64,000 nt of DNA. It comes from Escallonia rubra. Lineage: Eukaryota > Streptophyta > Magnoliopsida > Escalloniales > Escalloniaceae. Position 1 is the first letter of the stretch, and each line of letters starts with the position of its first letter. The position numbers and the translations under genes were made by a program. The notes beneath the pieces were generated by a model. That model was given only the letters and a program-made list of their open reading frames with translations. It was not told where the DNA came from and did not search any database. This document shows positions 1-11,879 of the stretch, one piece after another. The stretch is taken from NCBI GenBank assembly GCA_033065855.1, contig JAVXUO010000128.1:268501-332500 (forward strand), read 5' to 3'.

Positions 1-3000
1 GGAGGGAACATCAATGGGAAGCCAACATATGCACGACGTTCAATCACGGCAACAAAAAAACAACATGCAACAACAAGGGCTAATACACGAGAACATGGCA
101 GCAATACCCATATCATCAAAATAAATATAAATCATAGGTTTGCAGGCCACTACAGCAACGTTGCAACATGATGGGCGCTGAAAGTCTCAAGAGTCTACCG
201 CTGAGCCTATAGATTGGACCATCCAACATCAAACTTGGCCTGCCGTCTCAGCTACTCTTCCTTTTGACCCTTCACCTCGGCACGCCGCCTCTGTAGGTTG
301 GCCACCTGCCTTTATAGGTCGGCCAGTTGTCTGTCGATCTCGGCCAACTCACCAGCAATCTCTGACCTCTCCTCCTCTAACCTTGTCCATTGCCTCTCTA
401 GCAGTGTCTCATGCATGCATACTAGGGCCAGCCTCTCCCCCACAGCACTTCCCTGACTCCTCGACCGAAAGAACTTCGCCAACCAATCCAAATGCAGGCC
501 CAATAATGTAAATGGTACGAAAGAGACCGCAATATGAACTCTGAAGTCCAGCCCGCTAGCAGCATACTAGCAAAGGGCATCAACCAATCCACGAAGCCGG
601 TATACAGCCACCTCAGAAGCACTGGGTTCCCCACAGTCACCCCTTCAAATGTTTGTGGATAGGCCACCTTCATAGCCTTCAATCGTCGTCTCGGTAGGAT
701 GCTCAAGACTCACCCACGATACCAAGTCTACCTGCCCGACCGAGGACCCACTACTAGCATCATCGGTTTCCGCACTAATGCCACCCGCTACAAGAGTCTC
801 TGACAATCCCATAGTCGTTTGTGCACCAATAGTCGTTGAGTACATCGCCAAAAAGAGTGGCACCAATATCAACAGCTGACCCCGACGATGTGTCCTGAAG
901 ACGCACTGGCTGAACATGAGTCTCCTGCCAGTGCACCGGGGCTGTCACCACAGGTTCCCCACGATCACCTATAGCGGCCTCTGTCTCCATGCCCGTCCAC
1001 CAGTCACCACCGGCATCGAACATCGGAGTATCGCCCAAAGGTTCGCCATATAAAGCTTCCACCGTCTCTTCCGGGACAGGCAATGACCTCGATTGTCTCT
1101 CCGGCTCCACAACATACTCCACAGCCTCGGTCTCCTTCGTCATCCCGACATCTAGTGTCTCGACCTCATCAGCCTATGCTATCTCAACTGCCTCGGCTGC
1201 CATAGCCTTCATCACCTCGGCCTCTGAGCTCGGCTCGCTGCACTCCTCGCTGGCTACATCATCGAGGTCCTGTCAAAACAACCATCAATAAAAATATATA
1301 TCAGACCATTGGCAATTAGCACATGCAACTGGAATTGATAAAGGAAAAAAAATGCTAACCTCGGAGTCTTGCTCATCTGACACATCGCACCGCCTCTTCG
1401 ACCCTGATATGTATGGGGCTGACGTGCCCGTGCCGACCTGTCGAGTAGTCTCCATTATCCCAACTCATAATGAGACAGGGGACCATTATTGGCCCCCGGA
1501 ACCCTAGGCACATGCATAACCAGATCCTCCCTCATGTCACCCCTCTGGGCATCGTCATCAGGTCCCTCAGTACCCTCATCAGCATCCCTCTTCGAGCTCC
1601 CAACGGAGCTCCCAGTAACTAGCGCTGGCATCCCATATAGTCTAGCAACTGAGGCCGATATCAAGCTCAAAGCTCTATCACAAGAAAAAACATCAGCCCA
1701 CCGACGTGTGTCCACTGGCTGTGCCAACCACTCTGCCCAGCTATCTCATAGCCGTTCCCACCACTGTATGTACCCTACTGACACCACCCTGGCTGACAAC
1801 GAACCAGACTGCCTCCACTCTGTAGTCAGTGTCGACCACTGACGGACTTTGTCATATCGTGTGTACTCGAAGGCGGTCACCACATTCCACGGGCTATAAT
1901 ACCCACATGGGGGCTCCAAATCAAAACCAAAGGCATGTGAAAGCCGATCAAGGCTATACCTCGCGACGTAGTAGTGATAATCGGTGGGCTTCCCGCCATC
2001 ATCTATCATAATAGGGAGCCACCCCAGGAAATATGAAACGAGTAGTGTTAGCTGTCTCGCTCCCAAGTCTCATTTCCTGGTCAGTGTGGTCACGATATCC
2101 TGCATATGCAACCATGGTGGCACCTCATATGAAGAATGCATGTCCATGTATAGCCGTGACGAGCACGCATCCTGCCTATTTAGGACCTGCACCAAAGGGC
2201 ACTCCGGCCTCCTAATGCCCGCCCATGCATATGCCTGCTCACCGCCGCACCACTAAGCCACCTGGCGTAATGGCCTGCCTGGCTGTGTCATCGTACCCAT
2301 CGTCAGAGACGAATCCTCATGGGGGTACCCCGTCAGCCGATAGTCAGGATAACACTCATACATATACCGCTACAGGAACATCCAGTCCACGTACGTCGCC
2401 ACCTGATATCGATCATGTGATCGCTTCACGTCATTTACAAACTGATCTCGACGTGAATATAAGGTGCCCAGATACACGGGAGCCAGGTCGACGCGCCTAC
2501 CCTACGCCATACGAATAGCAAGCGGGAACACCCTAGGGGCAATGCCATCCTCTGGTGTCCTCTCAAACACAAACCTACAGGTATAGACAGATAGCATACA
2601 TCAGGACTCTATCCTACAGTACAGTGCATGGCAGAGTGAAGTGTTATCAACTACAAAAATTTTCTAAGTACAAGTTTGAGATATTATATACATGGCAAGC
2701 GTGACACATATACAACATATACAAGAATAAAGAAAGAAGACAATACAAAACTTACCTCGACAAGAACATGGCTAAGAAGGCCACCATCTCGTATCTCTCC
2801 TTGCCGTGGTACGGTCCCATAACAAAGTCAGCAGCATTACCCAGGTTATGTCCCGTCTTCGCCTGCGCAACACTGAAGAAATGCTTGATCCACCCACTAT
2901 ATGTCCCTTTCTTATGCCTCTTTGTCTCGGCCAAGATGTCTAACAGCTGTGTCTATAGTACACGCTCCTCGTTGCTAAACAGGGGTCACTCTCACATCCT

Positions 3001-4600
3001 CCTTCCCATGCATAGACAACCCTGTCAGCATCATCACATCAAGCAACGTCAGCCCCCCCCCCCCCGATCTCTCCGAACTCTGTCACAAAGGTATACGACT
3101 GGGTGCTCCATCTGGACAATAGTAGGGTCATACCCGACGTAACCATGTAGAGCTCCAGCCCCCTCGTGGTAATATCTATCGCCGGTAGCAACCCCAATGA
3201 TTGCAGCATCCCAGTCCGCTCCGGACACTCCAACATATAATCACACCAGAAATCCCACCCTACCGGCATTGCACTATGGCTCTTGAACACCATAGGCGAC
3301 CAGGGCATGTCCCCCCTCTCGGCCAACAGCGTCGATATGTATCTCAGCGACATGAGAGGTGCCTCCTCCCAGCTCAGAGCGCAAACATAAGGCGATGGCA
3401 CACGAGGCTTCTCTCCTATTGACGAACCACTTTACAGCGAAGTAAAAGCTCCATCGGCCACACGCATAGACAACTCCCTCTATAGCTCTCGGTCTGGCGT
3501 ACTGGGCACGACCCCCTTCACTCCCAACAAAGTGTTCGTCTTGCTCGACTCGAGATCAAAAGTCCTCACCCCTCCATCATCAAACGTCAACGGCACCCCC
3601 GACCCCCGATAGGCTCTGGCACGGCCTCGGCGCGGGCGCCGGTACGGTCGCTGTGCCCCGCAACAATCGCGACGCGCTAATCATTGTACCTCTCGGCCTT
3701 GCCCACTGCTTCCGCCTTATTTTCTTCACAACATTCACCGGCTCGGCATGCTCGCCTTCTGCCCCTTGCTTGGCCACAACCTCATCACCACGCTCGGACA
3801 CCCCACCTTGCCTACTATATTCGGGCACCTTGTCCTTTCCTTTGCCTTGGCCACTGCCACCCTCCAAACCCCGCGATCCCTTTCCCTTCGCCGAGCCCCT
3901 TACACCGGCCAACCCCCTCCATACCCGCCGACCCCTCTCGCCCGTCGATGGGGCCTTTGGCCCTTCCTCCTCCACTTTCCCCTCTCCTTCCACTTTCTTC
4001 CCCTTCCCCTTTTTCCCACTCCCTAACATCATAGCCGAAGCACCAACACCGGTCGAGCCCTCAACGTCGGCTGACCCACCAACACCGACCGAATCACCTC
4101 CACCCCGGGTGACATCAACACTGGCCAACCCACCCCCACAACGGCCAACCCCAACACCGGCCGATGCACTCCCTCCCCCACCGACCCTTAAGCCGGGCGG
4201 CCGACCCACCCAAGGTCACCGACGCCTTCGCTCGGCCGACGCCTTCTCTCTTCTTCTCCCCTCATTCCCTTCCCTTCTTCCCTCCCCCTCTTTCCATCCC
4301 TTCCTCGCGGATTTCGGCCTTCCCTCGCTCCCCCTATGGCCTTCGGCCTCCCCACCACGCCGCCCCTCGGCCACGGTCGAAGCCCCTCATCTTTCTCCCC
4401 TTCTTTCTTCTTTCTTTCCCCCCTCTCCTCCTCTCTTCCTCCCTTTCCCCTGCCTCCTTCCCTCCTTTCCCCATGCCCGCTGACCCCCTCTCCCCGTCGA
4501 CCCTCGGCCACGGCCGAGTGCCTTGGGTCAGCTCGGTGGGTCTCGCCACCACCTCTTCTGTCTTGAATGAGTAAAGTGAGGTCAAAGACTCCCACCTACC
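1..4600 (-). mobile_element. Antisense PMD gene of a Tat-like LTR element (copy A), fossil
   Basis: A minus-strand coding remnant of an aminotransferase-like plant mobile domain (PMD) protein; it starts near 4595 and runs off or ends near 240. The order is a low-complexity Gly/Ser/Arg/Lys-rich N-terminal region (about 3580-4590), the PMD core (about 1740-3420) and a Glu/Arg-rich coiled coil (about 240-500). The family is known from free host genes and as cargo in MULEs and Ty3 elements. It is assigned to an LTR element because the 4600-6925 block next to it recurs beside a second PMD 5' segment at 33061-34340, where the next LTR block leads into a Tat-like gag region. The element is broken, with many breaks. 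Large plus-strand frames such as 3653-4483 are shadows of its GC-rich N-terminal part. A MULE-borne PMD is the main alternative. Confidence 0.6.
1746..3401 (-). pseudogene. PMD core domain (fossil)
   Basis: The segment at 3039-3401 reads a Trp-Ser-Thr...Tyr-Thr-Phe-Val-Thr-Glu-Phe-Gly-Glu-Ile-Gly stretch, the recognisable PMD motif in which a conserved Trp and Thr-His/Tyr-Thr-Phe precede the Gly-Glu of the fold. The segment at 2752-2934 carries the downstream motif ending YEMVAFLAMFLSR. The segment at 1746-2066 carries a further Tyr/Trp-rich stretch. The molecular function of PMD proteins is only partly known; host members (MAIN, MAIL1) act in silencing and genome stability. This copy is non-functional as read. 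Confidence 0.6.
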
Positions 4601-4603
4601 CCC

Positions 4604-4611
4604 TTTATATA
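4604..4611 (-). promoter_or_regulatory. TATA box for the antisense PMD gene (copy A)
   Basis: On the minus strand the sequence reads TATATAAA just upstream of the PMD N-terminal region. The equivalent place in copy B (33703-33711) has TATAAATA on the same strand, so a minus-strand promoter appears to be a kept part of this element. The ATG at 4595 lies too close to the box, so translation probably starts further downstream. Confidence 0.45.
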
Positions 4612-4787
4612 TGTGGCCCAAGATTCAACCTTAGCCACTCATTTGAATTTCAAACCAAAAAGTTTTTTCCCTCAAAAAAATCCCAACAACTCTTTTTAAA
4701 CGCTTACCCCATTTCGGGTTAACTTCATTTTTCGCTCTATCTTTCTTGGAAACGATGTTACAATTTTTTTTTCAAAATTAATATTAC

Positions 4788-4975
4788 CACTACAAAAATT
4801 TCACGCGCTCCCATTTTGCGACGCAACTTCTATTTTAGCGCAACCATTCTCTTTTTGCGCTACGCTACTAAAAACGCATCTCATGATTTTCACTGTTATT
4901 CTTTTCTGCTATCTACAAAATTCGCGCTACTCATTTTTCGTGCTTAAAAAAAAGAGAGATGTTATTTTTACGCAA
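4788..4975. repeat. CACTA-like terminus with subterminal GCG-rich repeats
   Basis: It starts with CACTACAAAAA, the usual CACTA (En/Spm) terminal motif. Several short related motifs follow (for example TTTTGCGACGCAAC and TTTTGCGCTACGC), like the subterminal repeats of that superfamily. No matching right end was found, and homology to copy B resumes near 4975, so this is at most a remnant. Confidence 0.3.
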
Positions 4976-5284
4976 CAACGTTTATGTGTGCGGCGCTCGC
5001 TCGGGTTGCCCCTCCGCGCACACCCCACGCAAGTGGCTTATGTTCCCAGCCTACTTTGGTTGCACCCAACCAGGGATCCCATTTTGCGCGACACGTCATA
5101 TATTCAACGGTCAATTTTTTAACTCTTTCAACCGGTCAAAATACGCACGCTCAAGTCACGTACATTTTTCATTGACTTTTCACGGCAATTTATGACTATT
5201 TATTTTCGTGTCGCCAACGTAGCGACTTTGGCGCCACCAAGACTTAGAAAAATGTACAAAAGTAGACTTGGCGCGATTCCCACC

Positions 5285-5335
5285 CTAAGAGGGTCAGCCA
5301 CCTCCCTTAAAGGAGGGTCGGCCACCCCTACCATG
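5285..5335. repeat. GGTCGGCCACCC short repeats (copy A)
   Basis: Two to three copies of a GTCAGCCACC/GTCGGCCACCCC motif alternate with AGG-rich spacers. The same motif is repeated many more times at 34077-34280 in the same relative place of copy B, just before the U3-like tandem array. Confidence 0.5.
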
Positions 5336-5602
5336 GACGCTCGAGGCCACATTTTTTGCCACTCATTCGAGCACTATGTCTGCGATGCTCACCCATCACC
5401 TGCGACCATACGACGCCCATGCTCCGTAGTCGTGACAACTGTTGCCCGCGGCCGCGCAGCGTCTCCCGCGACCCCTATTGCCCGCGCCCACGTGCCATCT
5501 TCGACACACTCTGCCGCACCCATGCACCGCGCCGCTGATACAGCTGTGCCCCCGGGCTCTCTGTCACAATTTCGTGCCCCTCGGCACCATACACACTTCA
5601 CC

Positions 5603-5870
5603 GCGCCCATGCGCCACTTTCATGACATGTGCCCCAAACACTAAGTATTGTCTCGCGATGGTCGTCGCCGCGCCCATGCGCCACTTCCATGACATGTGCC
5701 CTTGGCACCAGGTATTGTCTCGCGACAGAGGTCGCCTCGCCCATGCGCCACTTTCATGACATGTGCCCCCGGCACCAAGTATTGTCTCGCGACAGACGTC
5801 GCCGCGCCCATGCGCCACAATCATGTCTCATGTCGTTGGCGTAGCGCTCATGCGCCACAATCATGTTACA
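5603..5870. repeat. 67-68 bp tandem array in the LTR-like block (copy A)
   Basis: The phrase CGCCCATGCGCCAC begins at 5603, 5671, 5738 and 5805, giving a period of 67-68 bp. Each unit also contains TTTCATGACATGTGCCC and AGTATTGTCTCGCGAC, with few differences between copies, so the amplification looks fairly recent. A fifth degenerate unit follows. Overlapping frames with repeated MRHFHDMCP-type peptides are by-products of the array. Confidence 0.85.
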
Positions 5871-5939
5871 TGCCTCCGGGCACCATACTCATTCACCACA
5901 TCGTGCGCCCCCTGCCATGGACGTGCAACATGCTTTAAC

Positions 5940-6925
5940 CCACTATCTGGAATGTGCAGCATTCCGAGGAGCTCTGCTCGTAGTGCTCCGGGACGAGGAC
6001 CCTTCACATTGGGATAGACTAGCTACCACAGAAGCTATCGTCACCTTCATTCCCGGGGGCTCCGCTCATAAGTGCTCCGGCATGAGGACCCTTCGCAGCA
6101 AGATAGGCTTTCTACCACATAAGTTATCGTCTCCTGGGGTGACTTGCATGACATTAGGCACGTTTGAGCTGTGACCACGTCCACTCACATTACCGGTGAT
6201 CATCGGCTCCCCCAAGACGATGACCCCCGAGTCACTCCAAGACGGGAGCAGGTCTTTGGAGGGCATCGCGCCTAGTCCACCTGGCAGTTGGTCACAAGGA
6301 CCTTCCCTCACCACTGTCAGGTTCTCTCTGCATCTCTTGACGCACCCTTGTGGGATTCAGTAAGGACTTGGACTGGTGGCTAGGGCAACGGGCTTACTCT
6401 GATCATGCCGCCGCTCTGTGGTCAGTCTTCTCAGACAGGTAGAGCGACGCTGTGTGGGGCAAGCAGCGTGAATTTAGGAACCGACAGTCCAATGGAGAAC
6501 CGATATTTTTGGACCCCCTGTTGACGAGTCACTTCCAGGGGATGACACGTGTCAGCTGATGACACATGCACACTTTACTCTATAAATAGTGGACTTTGGA
6601 TTTCATTTTCAACAAAATTCCCTCATTGGACAAAATCAGTTTTTCACTCTAGAATCCAAACCTCTGGAATTCTAGAAAGAGAAACTAACGTTGGACCTTG
6701 ACTTGGAGCCTAACTTGGACTGTCGACTGCCGGCCCTGTTTGTCTCCACCTTGTCTCCACAGCACTGCCACTCCTCACGGTCTGTCTGGGGAGCCTTGCT
6801 CTCTGCCCTTACTCCACCCTCACTGTCTCTCACTTTGTACATTTGGCAGCTGATTCGGACTGCATCTTTTGTGGCACCTCCACGTAGGTACGAACCCACT
6901 TTCCTTGGCATCAAATGTGAATAGG
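5940..6925 (+). mobile_element. LTR-like promoter/R/U5 block, Tat-like element copy A (fossil)
   Basis: This block aligns with 32560-33060 and with 34986-35845 in the same orientation. The shared landmarks are the GCTCCG-rich start, a CACTCC(A/G)(A/G)GACGGGAGCAGGTC segment, a CAGTAAGG(A/G)CTGGGACTGG segment, G-box-like and TATA motifs, and the C/T-rich leader after the TATA. Similarity to copy B by eye is clearly lower than between the two B blocks, so copy A is the older one. The block ends near 6925 without reaching a primer-binding site. Whether it is a truncated 3' LTR or a solo remnant is not settled. Confidence 0.6.
6544..6588 (+). promoter_or_regulatory. LTR core promoter: palindromic G-box plus TATA (copy A)
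   Basis: A perfect palindrome GACACGTGTC (6544-6553, core CACGTG) lies about 27 bp upstream of TATAAATA (6581-6588). The same pair occurs at 33001-33046, and in slightly altered form at 35451-35494. G-boxes are bound by plant bZIP and bHLH factors, so the LTR promoter may have been light- or stress-responsive. Confidence 0.55.
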
Positions 6926-7587
6926 GATTCCAACATTTTCATTCACCTCGGTTACAGATTGGCAAAAATAATTAATGTGTTGTTATCATCTAAATTAAAA
7001 CTAGACATTGGTTAAAACCTCCAGGCTATCACCTTTATTGATTTCAATTCTTGATTCCTTTCTTTCTTTCTTTTTTTGGTTTATGGCATGCATATGGGTA
7101 TTTCACTTCTTACTCGGTAAAAAACCAAAAATTCGAAAGTATATGACACCTAACCATATTTTTCATCTGGAATTAAAGCATATCTACAACCGAATAATTG
7201 ACCAACAAGGGAATTGAATCTTCGTTTTGATTTTTACTTCTATTTGGTTGGATTCATTTATTGAATTTAAAACTTCAGTTATTTCATATTGGTTGTTTAT
7301 TCTTTATTTGGTTTTCATCATCGGACAGTGCCCAATCTTACTTGCCATTACAAATACAACTAATTCCATAAGCTAGATTTCTCAAACATTTTTCCAAAAA
7401 TCAGGTTTTACTTTATTAAACAGACTATTTTTCTCATGACTTATATCTTTCCTTTTTTGGAAACTGTGTCTTCCAAGGCACAAGTGATACCCGTGTATAG
7501 ATAAAATGGAAGTTAGTTATTTAAGTGAAAGACATTGAAAAAAACTGAATGTGAAAACCTAAAAGATAGTTCTTTTAACATCATTGA
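6926..7587. other. AT-rich spacer, no gene seen
   Basis: The only frame (7008-7217, 69 codons) has no recognisable domain and a composition typical of non-coding DNA. No terminal repeats or RNA gene were recognised. Confidence 0.6.
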
Positions 7588-7974
7588 GAGGTTGTTTGAG
7601 ATTGATTCTAGAATGATCAAACCTGATTAAATCGGATTTAAAATGTTTGAAAAAAAATAACTGATTAAATATGTTCCAATGAGCTCAAAAGTGATTAAAT
7701 CACTAATCCACATTTTCATGGATTCTGGTTTAATAAGTTTTGGAGAATCAGGATTAACCAAGAGAATTACTAAAATGTCCTCAAATATAAACATACATTA
7801 TTTGCTCCCTTTCAATTTGAATACACTATATGGTAATTTTGCCAAACCAAACCTACTTTTCTATCCAAATACCTTCAACAACTTCTAACCTATTATGCTT
7901 GAAATGGATTAAAGCTGATTTTAAAAACTGATTCTGATTTAATCAAAATCTACTTTTGAAAATTGAACGACCTC
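7588..7974. mobile_element. 387 bp MITE with 12 bp imperfect TIRs
   Basis: The left end GAGGTTGTTTGA and the reverse complement of the right end, GAGGTCGTTCAA, match at 10 of 12 positions. The ends are followed by mirrored GATTNATTC/GATTTTGATT motifs and an AT-rich core with repeated TGATTAAAT. No clear target duplication was found, so the superfamily (hAT-like is likely) is open. The 69-codon frame inside is not a gene. Confidence 0.5.
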
Positions 7975-9085
7975 TTAGATTTAAAGGTGCTATCGTCCGA
8001 TTTATAACACGAAAGCTGTCAAAACTGAGAACAACAAAAATCTATGAGAATAGTTCTTCAATTTGGTAAAAGAACTTTGTCATTAAGTAAGACATAAGAA
8101 CTTTGTCAATATTTTACCTTGCGGCGGAGGTGTTCGGAGTTCACGTGCCGAGTAATTTCTAGTGATGTATGATGGTGATTGTATCTCGTAAACGCTCATC
8201 AAGGGGTTATTGCGGGTGACATCTCATCTTCGAATATGCATGAAAAAGACTTTGATGACTTATAGTCGAAAGGCAACCACCTAGTAAGGCTATAGACATC
8301 AGGGTTTATGGCTCGTCACATGTCGTACTACCTTTGTAGCTGTTCACGAGCATTCTTAATCAGCTAAATCATCAGTAGCGGAGCTTACCCATGGGTAGGG
8401 GAGGCCATCGCCCCACATTACATACATTGTACTCATAGCAGACCTCTCACTTTCTTCTTCTTCGCCTAGGTTATTAAGAATTCTGGTAGTGTTGCTAAGC
8501 GATTCTAATTCAAATTAAAATCATCTTTCTGTCCCTCACTTCTTTAATCAGTTTCATTTTTTTGTTTTTGGACAACAGTTACATATTACTTGGTAATTTG
8601 AACTATTTTAAATAATATATAGTCAAAGTTTATGCTATATGGATAAGGAAATTGACGAATTTGTTGAATTTTGGCATCACTCTAGCTCATATGAAACTAT
8701 TAGGCTAAGATAAAATTTACTGATATATAACGCTTCAAGCACGATATAAAAGTTGACAATATTGTAGTTATTTAGTTGTCTCCCTATAATAATCATATAA
8801 AATTTAATACTTAATGTACCTCCTTAAAAAAAGTGCTATCGTATTCTTACATTCGTAAGTAGTCAATCTTCCTTTATGCACTTTTTGGCTCCTCAATATC
8901 ACATTCAAGATCCGCACGTACTTTAATCATTAAAGTAAATGACAAAATATATTACTTGAATATTCTAAAATACTAAATTAACGAAGAAATTAAAAAGTAA
9001 CCGGTCTGAACCATACTATATATGTTATGTATAAAGTTATTTAACTCATTAACAAGGCAAAACGAAGGATATAAACCGAATAATA
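7975..9085. other. AT-rich intergenic stretch, no gene seen
   Basis: No coding frame or RNA gene was recognised. Near 8373 a CAGTAGCGGAGC motif resembles the end of hAT-like elements with CAGTGGCGG termini (compare 30160), but no matching second end was found. Confidence 0.5.
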
Positions 9086-10230
9086 AAGGTAGTGTTTGAT
9101 AAGGTTTTCTTTTTCAGTTTTTTCTTCAATTTTGTAAATCGGAAAAAATATTGATGTTTGGTCTCCATTTTTTATTTTTTTTCTCATCAGTTTTGTAAAC
9201 TAGTTGGCAAATTTGGCTTATTTTTGAAAACTCCATTTTGGAGTTTTGGGTTTTGTTTTGTGATATAGCCTTCAAACTTCATTAAAAGCAATTTGCTATC
9301 CACATTTTAGAAAACTCATTTCATTTCATCACTTCCACTACTACCACTACTTACCCTCTAAGCCCTCACCAACACTACCACCAGCAGACAACCATCGTCA
9401 CCACCTCGTCGCCGCCCTAACCACCATACCGTCGTCACCCACTGTCATGCCACCACAGATCTGCCTCACTGCCACCATCCTATCGCTGTCACATCAATAG
9501 ATCTATTACACTGCCGCCACAATCTCATTGTTGCCCCCGACAGATCTGCCTCACCATCGCCATCGCCACCGCCACCGCCACCATTACTACACAAATCTGC
9601 TCCACCATTGCGTCGCATCAACCAAGCAGACAACATCACAACCACCATCTTAACAACCAAGCACCATCACCACCATCTTAACCACCAAGCACACTGCCAT
9701 AACTGCCGACAATCGATCAACGTCGGATAACATCACAATCGGACAACACCGCAATCAGACAACATTGCAACCACCATCGATCAACGTCGATGTTGTCGAT
9801 TTCACCACTCCTAACCACTAGTCGTCAATCTCACCACTACCGTCGATCGTCACTATCATCTCACCACTGTCGTCGATCTCATCAGATCTGGTTTTCAGTC
9901 CAAGTAACGTCGTCGTGTTTTTGGCGGTTCGTCGTGATGGGTGGTGGTTACTAGCAATGGGTAGCGAAGATACCGTGGCGTGAAGGGGTTGGTTAGTTGG
10001 TGGTGGCAGTCGACGATAGGGTAGTGGTGGTAGCCAACGATAGGGGTGGGGGTTGGGGGGGAGGTGTTCTGTTGAAGAATGAAGAGTTGAAGAAGAAGAA
10101 GAAATTGCAAAAATTACATAATCAAAGAAAATTCAAAGTAAAAAACATCTAACCAAGCATTAACTCTTTTTGTAAAAAATGAAAACTAAAGAAGCATTTA
10201 GTTTTTGTTTTTTTGCAAACTAAAATCTCA
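9086..10230. repeat. CCACC-rich core with T-rich and A-rich arms, MITE-like
   Basis: The left arm starts with GTGTTTGATAAGG and T-rich sequence. The centre (9340-9890) is dominated by CCACCA/CCGTCG motifs. The right arm is A-rich and is cut by the Harbinger element that starts at 10231. Its layout matches the Tourist-like MITE at 23470-23988, whose core reads GGTGG/CGCCGG on the plus strand. The low-complexity frames 9466-9660 and 9895-10110 are not genes. Confidence 0.35.
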
Positions 10231-10581
10231 GGCCCTCACGGAAAATACTTCATGGAAACGTTTTCCAGAAAATGCTTTTCGGAAAAGTAATCTCCTGAAA
10301 ATGTTTTCCTGAAATTCATTTTTCGTTGTTTGGACGACACCGAAAAATGATAAAACTACCTACGGTCCTATGCTAAAGATTCTATATAAAAAGAAAATAG
10401 TATAAACATGATAAAATCCGGTAAACGATACAACGACCTTGTCCAGTTTACATTCAGATTCTTAGCAGAAAAACAAGTACAATAAAAATGTCACAACATA
10501 AATGTAAATAAACGGCTTCCTAAACATTTTCCCCCCTTCTAAGATAATCATTTCACATTTCCTTTACTATATGGTCCCTTT

Positions 10582-11876
10582 TCATTGCCCATTCTCTATG
10601 TTCTTCCCTCTCCTACCGTTGAGTTGGCTCTCGTCATGTTTGTTCTCGTCCACTTTGTCGTTGAGATTATATCTCTCGCATAACATCTCGAGTAATTTGT
10701 GATCCACACCCATAATGTAGTTGTGAATGATACAACATGCAAGTACAACATCCACCTGTCTTTTGAATGACCAATACGAAATAGCATCTAACAAGAGAAA
10801 ATGCCCCTTCAATACTCTGAAACCTCTTTCAATAGTTGTTCGCAAAGAAGCACGGCAGAGGTTGTAGAGCTCTCTCTCATCTTGAGGTGGATGCTCACTA
10901 AACTCTTCCAAATGATAACGAACACCACGATAAGGAGAGAGAATCCCATTTCTAGTACCATAACCAGCATCTCCAAGATAGTATTTTCCTGCAAATATGA
11001 AAAAATATATATTACTTACGGCAAGCTACTTGTTAGAAATAACTGAAATATTCTAACTTTTGTTAATTCCTTCAGGAATGCTTAAACCTCTCGGCCTCAA
11101 AAGTGCATTAGTTATAACACGAGAGTCATGCGCACTTCCTTCCCATCCCGTGAGTACATAAGTGAATCTCAAATCAAAGTTGATTGCACATAAGACATTT
11201 TGTGTCGTTCCCTCCTTTTGACCATGAAACCTCCCTTGAATATCTTGAGGGACCTTAGCATGAACGTGAGTTCCATCTAGTGCCCCCACATAGTCATATA
11301 GTTGCACGTAACAACATTACAAATAGTTGAATAAAAGCATGTATTTCTAATGTTATTTCACGCTTACTACACATGATAATTAACTTGAAAATACGGGAAA
11401 CACCTGCGACTATTCCGGATTTTTGGGGAGTAGAATCCTCAGGTTGTATGATAAGTTCTTTATACAACTTCAATACTGCTTTGAGGACAATATTGAAATA
11501 TATATGGACTGTCTCAGTAGACCTATGGAACCGTCCACCTATCACCCGAAATCTTACGTTTGTGTCTAAGTACATGTAGAAAAATTAGAACTTGTTCCCT
11601 AATTGACATGTTTGTAGTTGCATGAACTAAAATTTTCTTGGCTAGAAGATCACACAATCCAAAAAATACCGAAAGCCTCATACGTATTTGGCTTATGCAA
11701 TGTCGGTCACCTCTATACGAAATTGTGTTCATGTACCTCTCCCTCGCAACTTCATCATTAACACGGCTTGGTATATAATCTTGATTCCCCCAGTTGTTCT
11801 CTAGCATATCAACTCCCACAGAGATGACGGAGGCAGCTGCACCCAATATCGCGGCATAAATGCATTTATTATCCAT
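10582..11876 (-). pseudogene. Harbinger-type transposase/nuclease (HARBI1-like)
   Basis: A DDE_4-type nuclease of the PIF/Harbinger family that would cut and rejoin the element ends. N-terminal part at 11523-11876 (RERYMNTISYRGDRHCISQI, a helical region before the nuclease). The first catalytic Asp is in GALDGTHVHAKVP (about 11268-11300). The second Asp is in GWEGSAHDSRVI (about 11110-11145). The Glu is in TTIERGFRVLKGHF (about 10800-10840). A Gly-Asp-Ala-Gly-Tyr motif near 10950-10980 precedes the Glu. The coding pieces lie in different frames (11294-11575, 11053-11307, 10809-10994, 10582-10911). Some junctions could be introns, for example near 11050, but others look like frameshifts, so a decayed gene is most likely. 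The catalytic residues themselves are all readable. Confidence 0.75.
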
Positions 11877-11879
11877 CTA

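Noticed and set aside
3653-4483. 276-codon plus-strand frame rich in Pro/Ser/Phe
   Set aside because: It lies opposite the GC-rich PMD N-terminal region; composition explains the open frame and no domain is visible.
5389-5844. Overlapping frames with repeated MRHFHDMCP peptides
   Set aside because: They result from the 67-68 bp array being close to a multiple of three in places; no known protein.
8373-8420. hAT-like terminus CAGTAGCGGAGC
   Set aside because: Only one end was seen, with no partner or target duplication, so not listed as an element.
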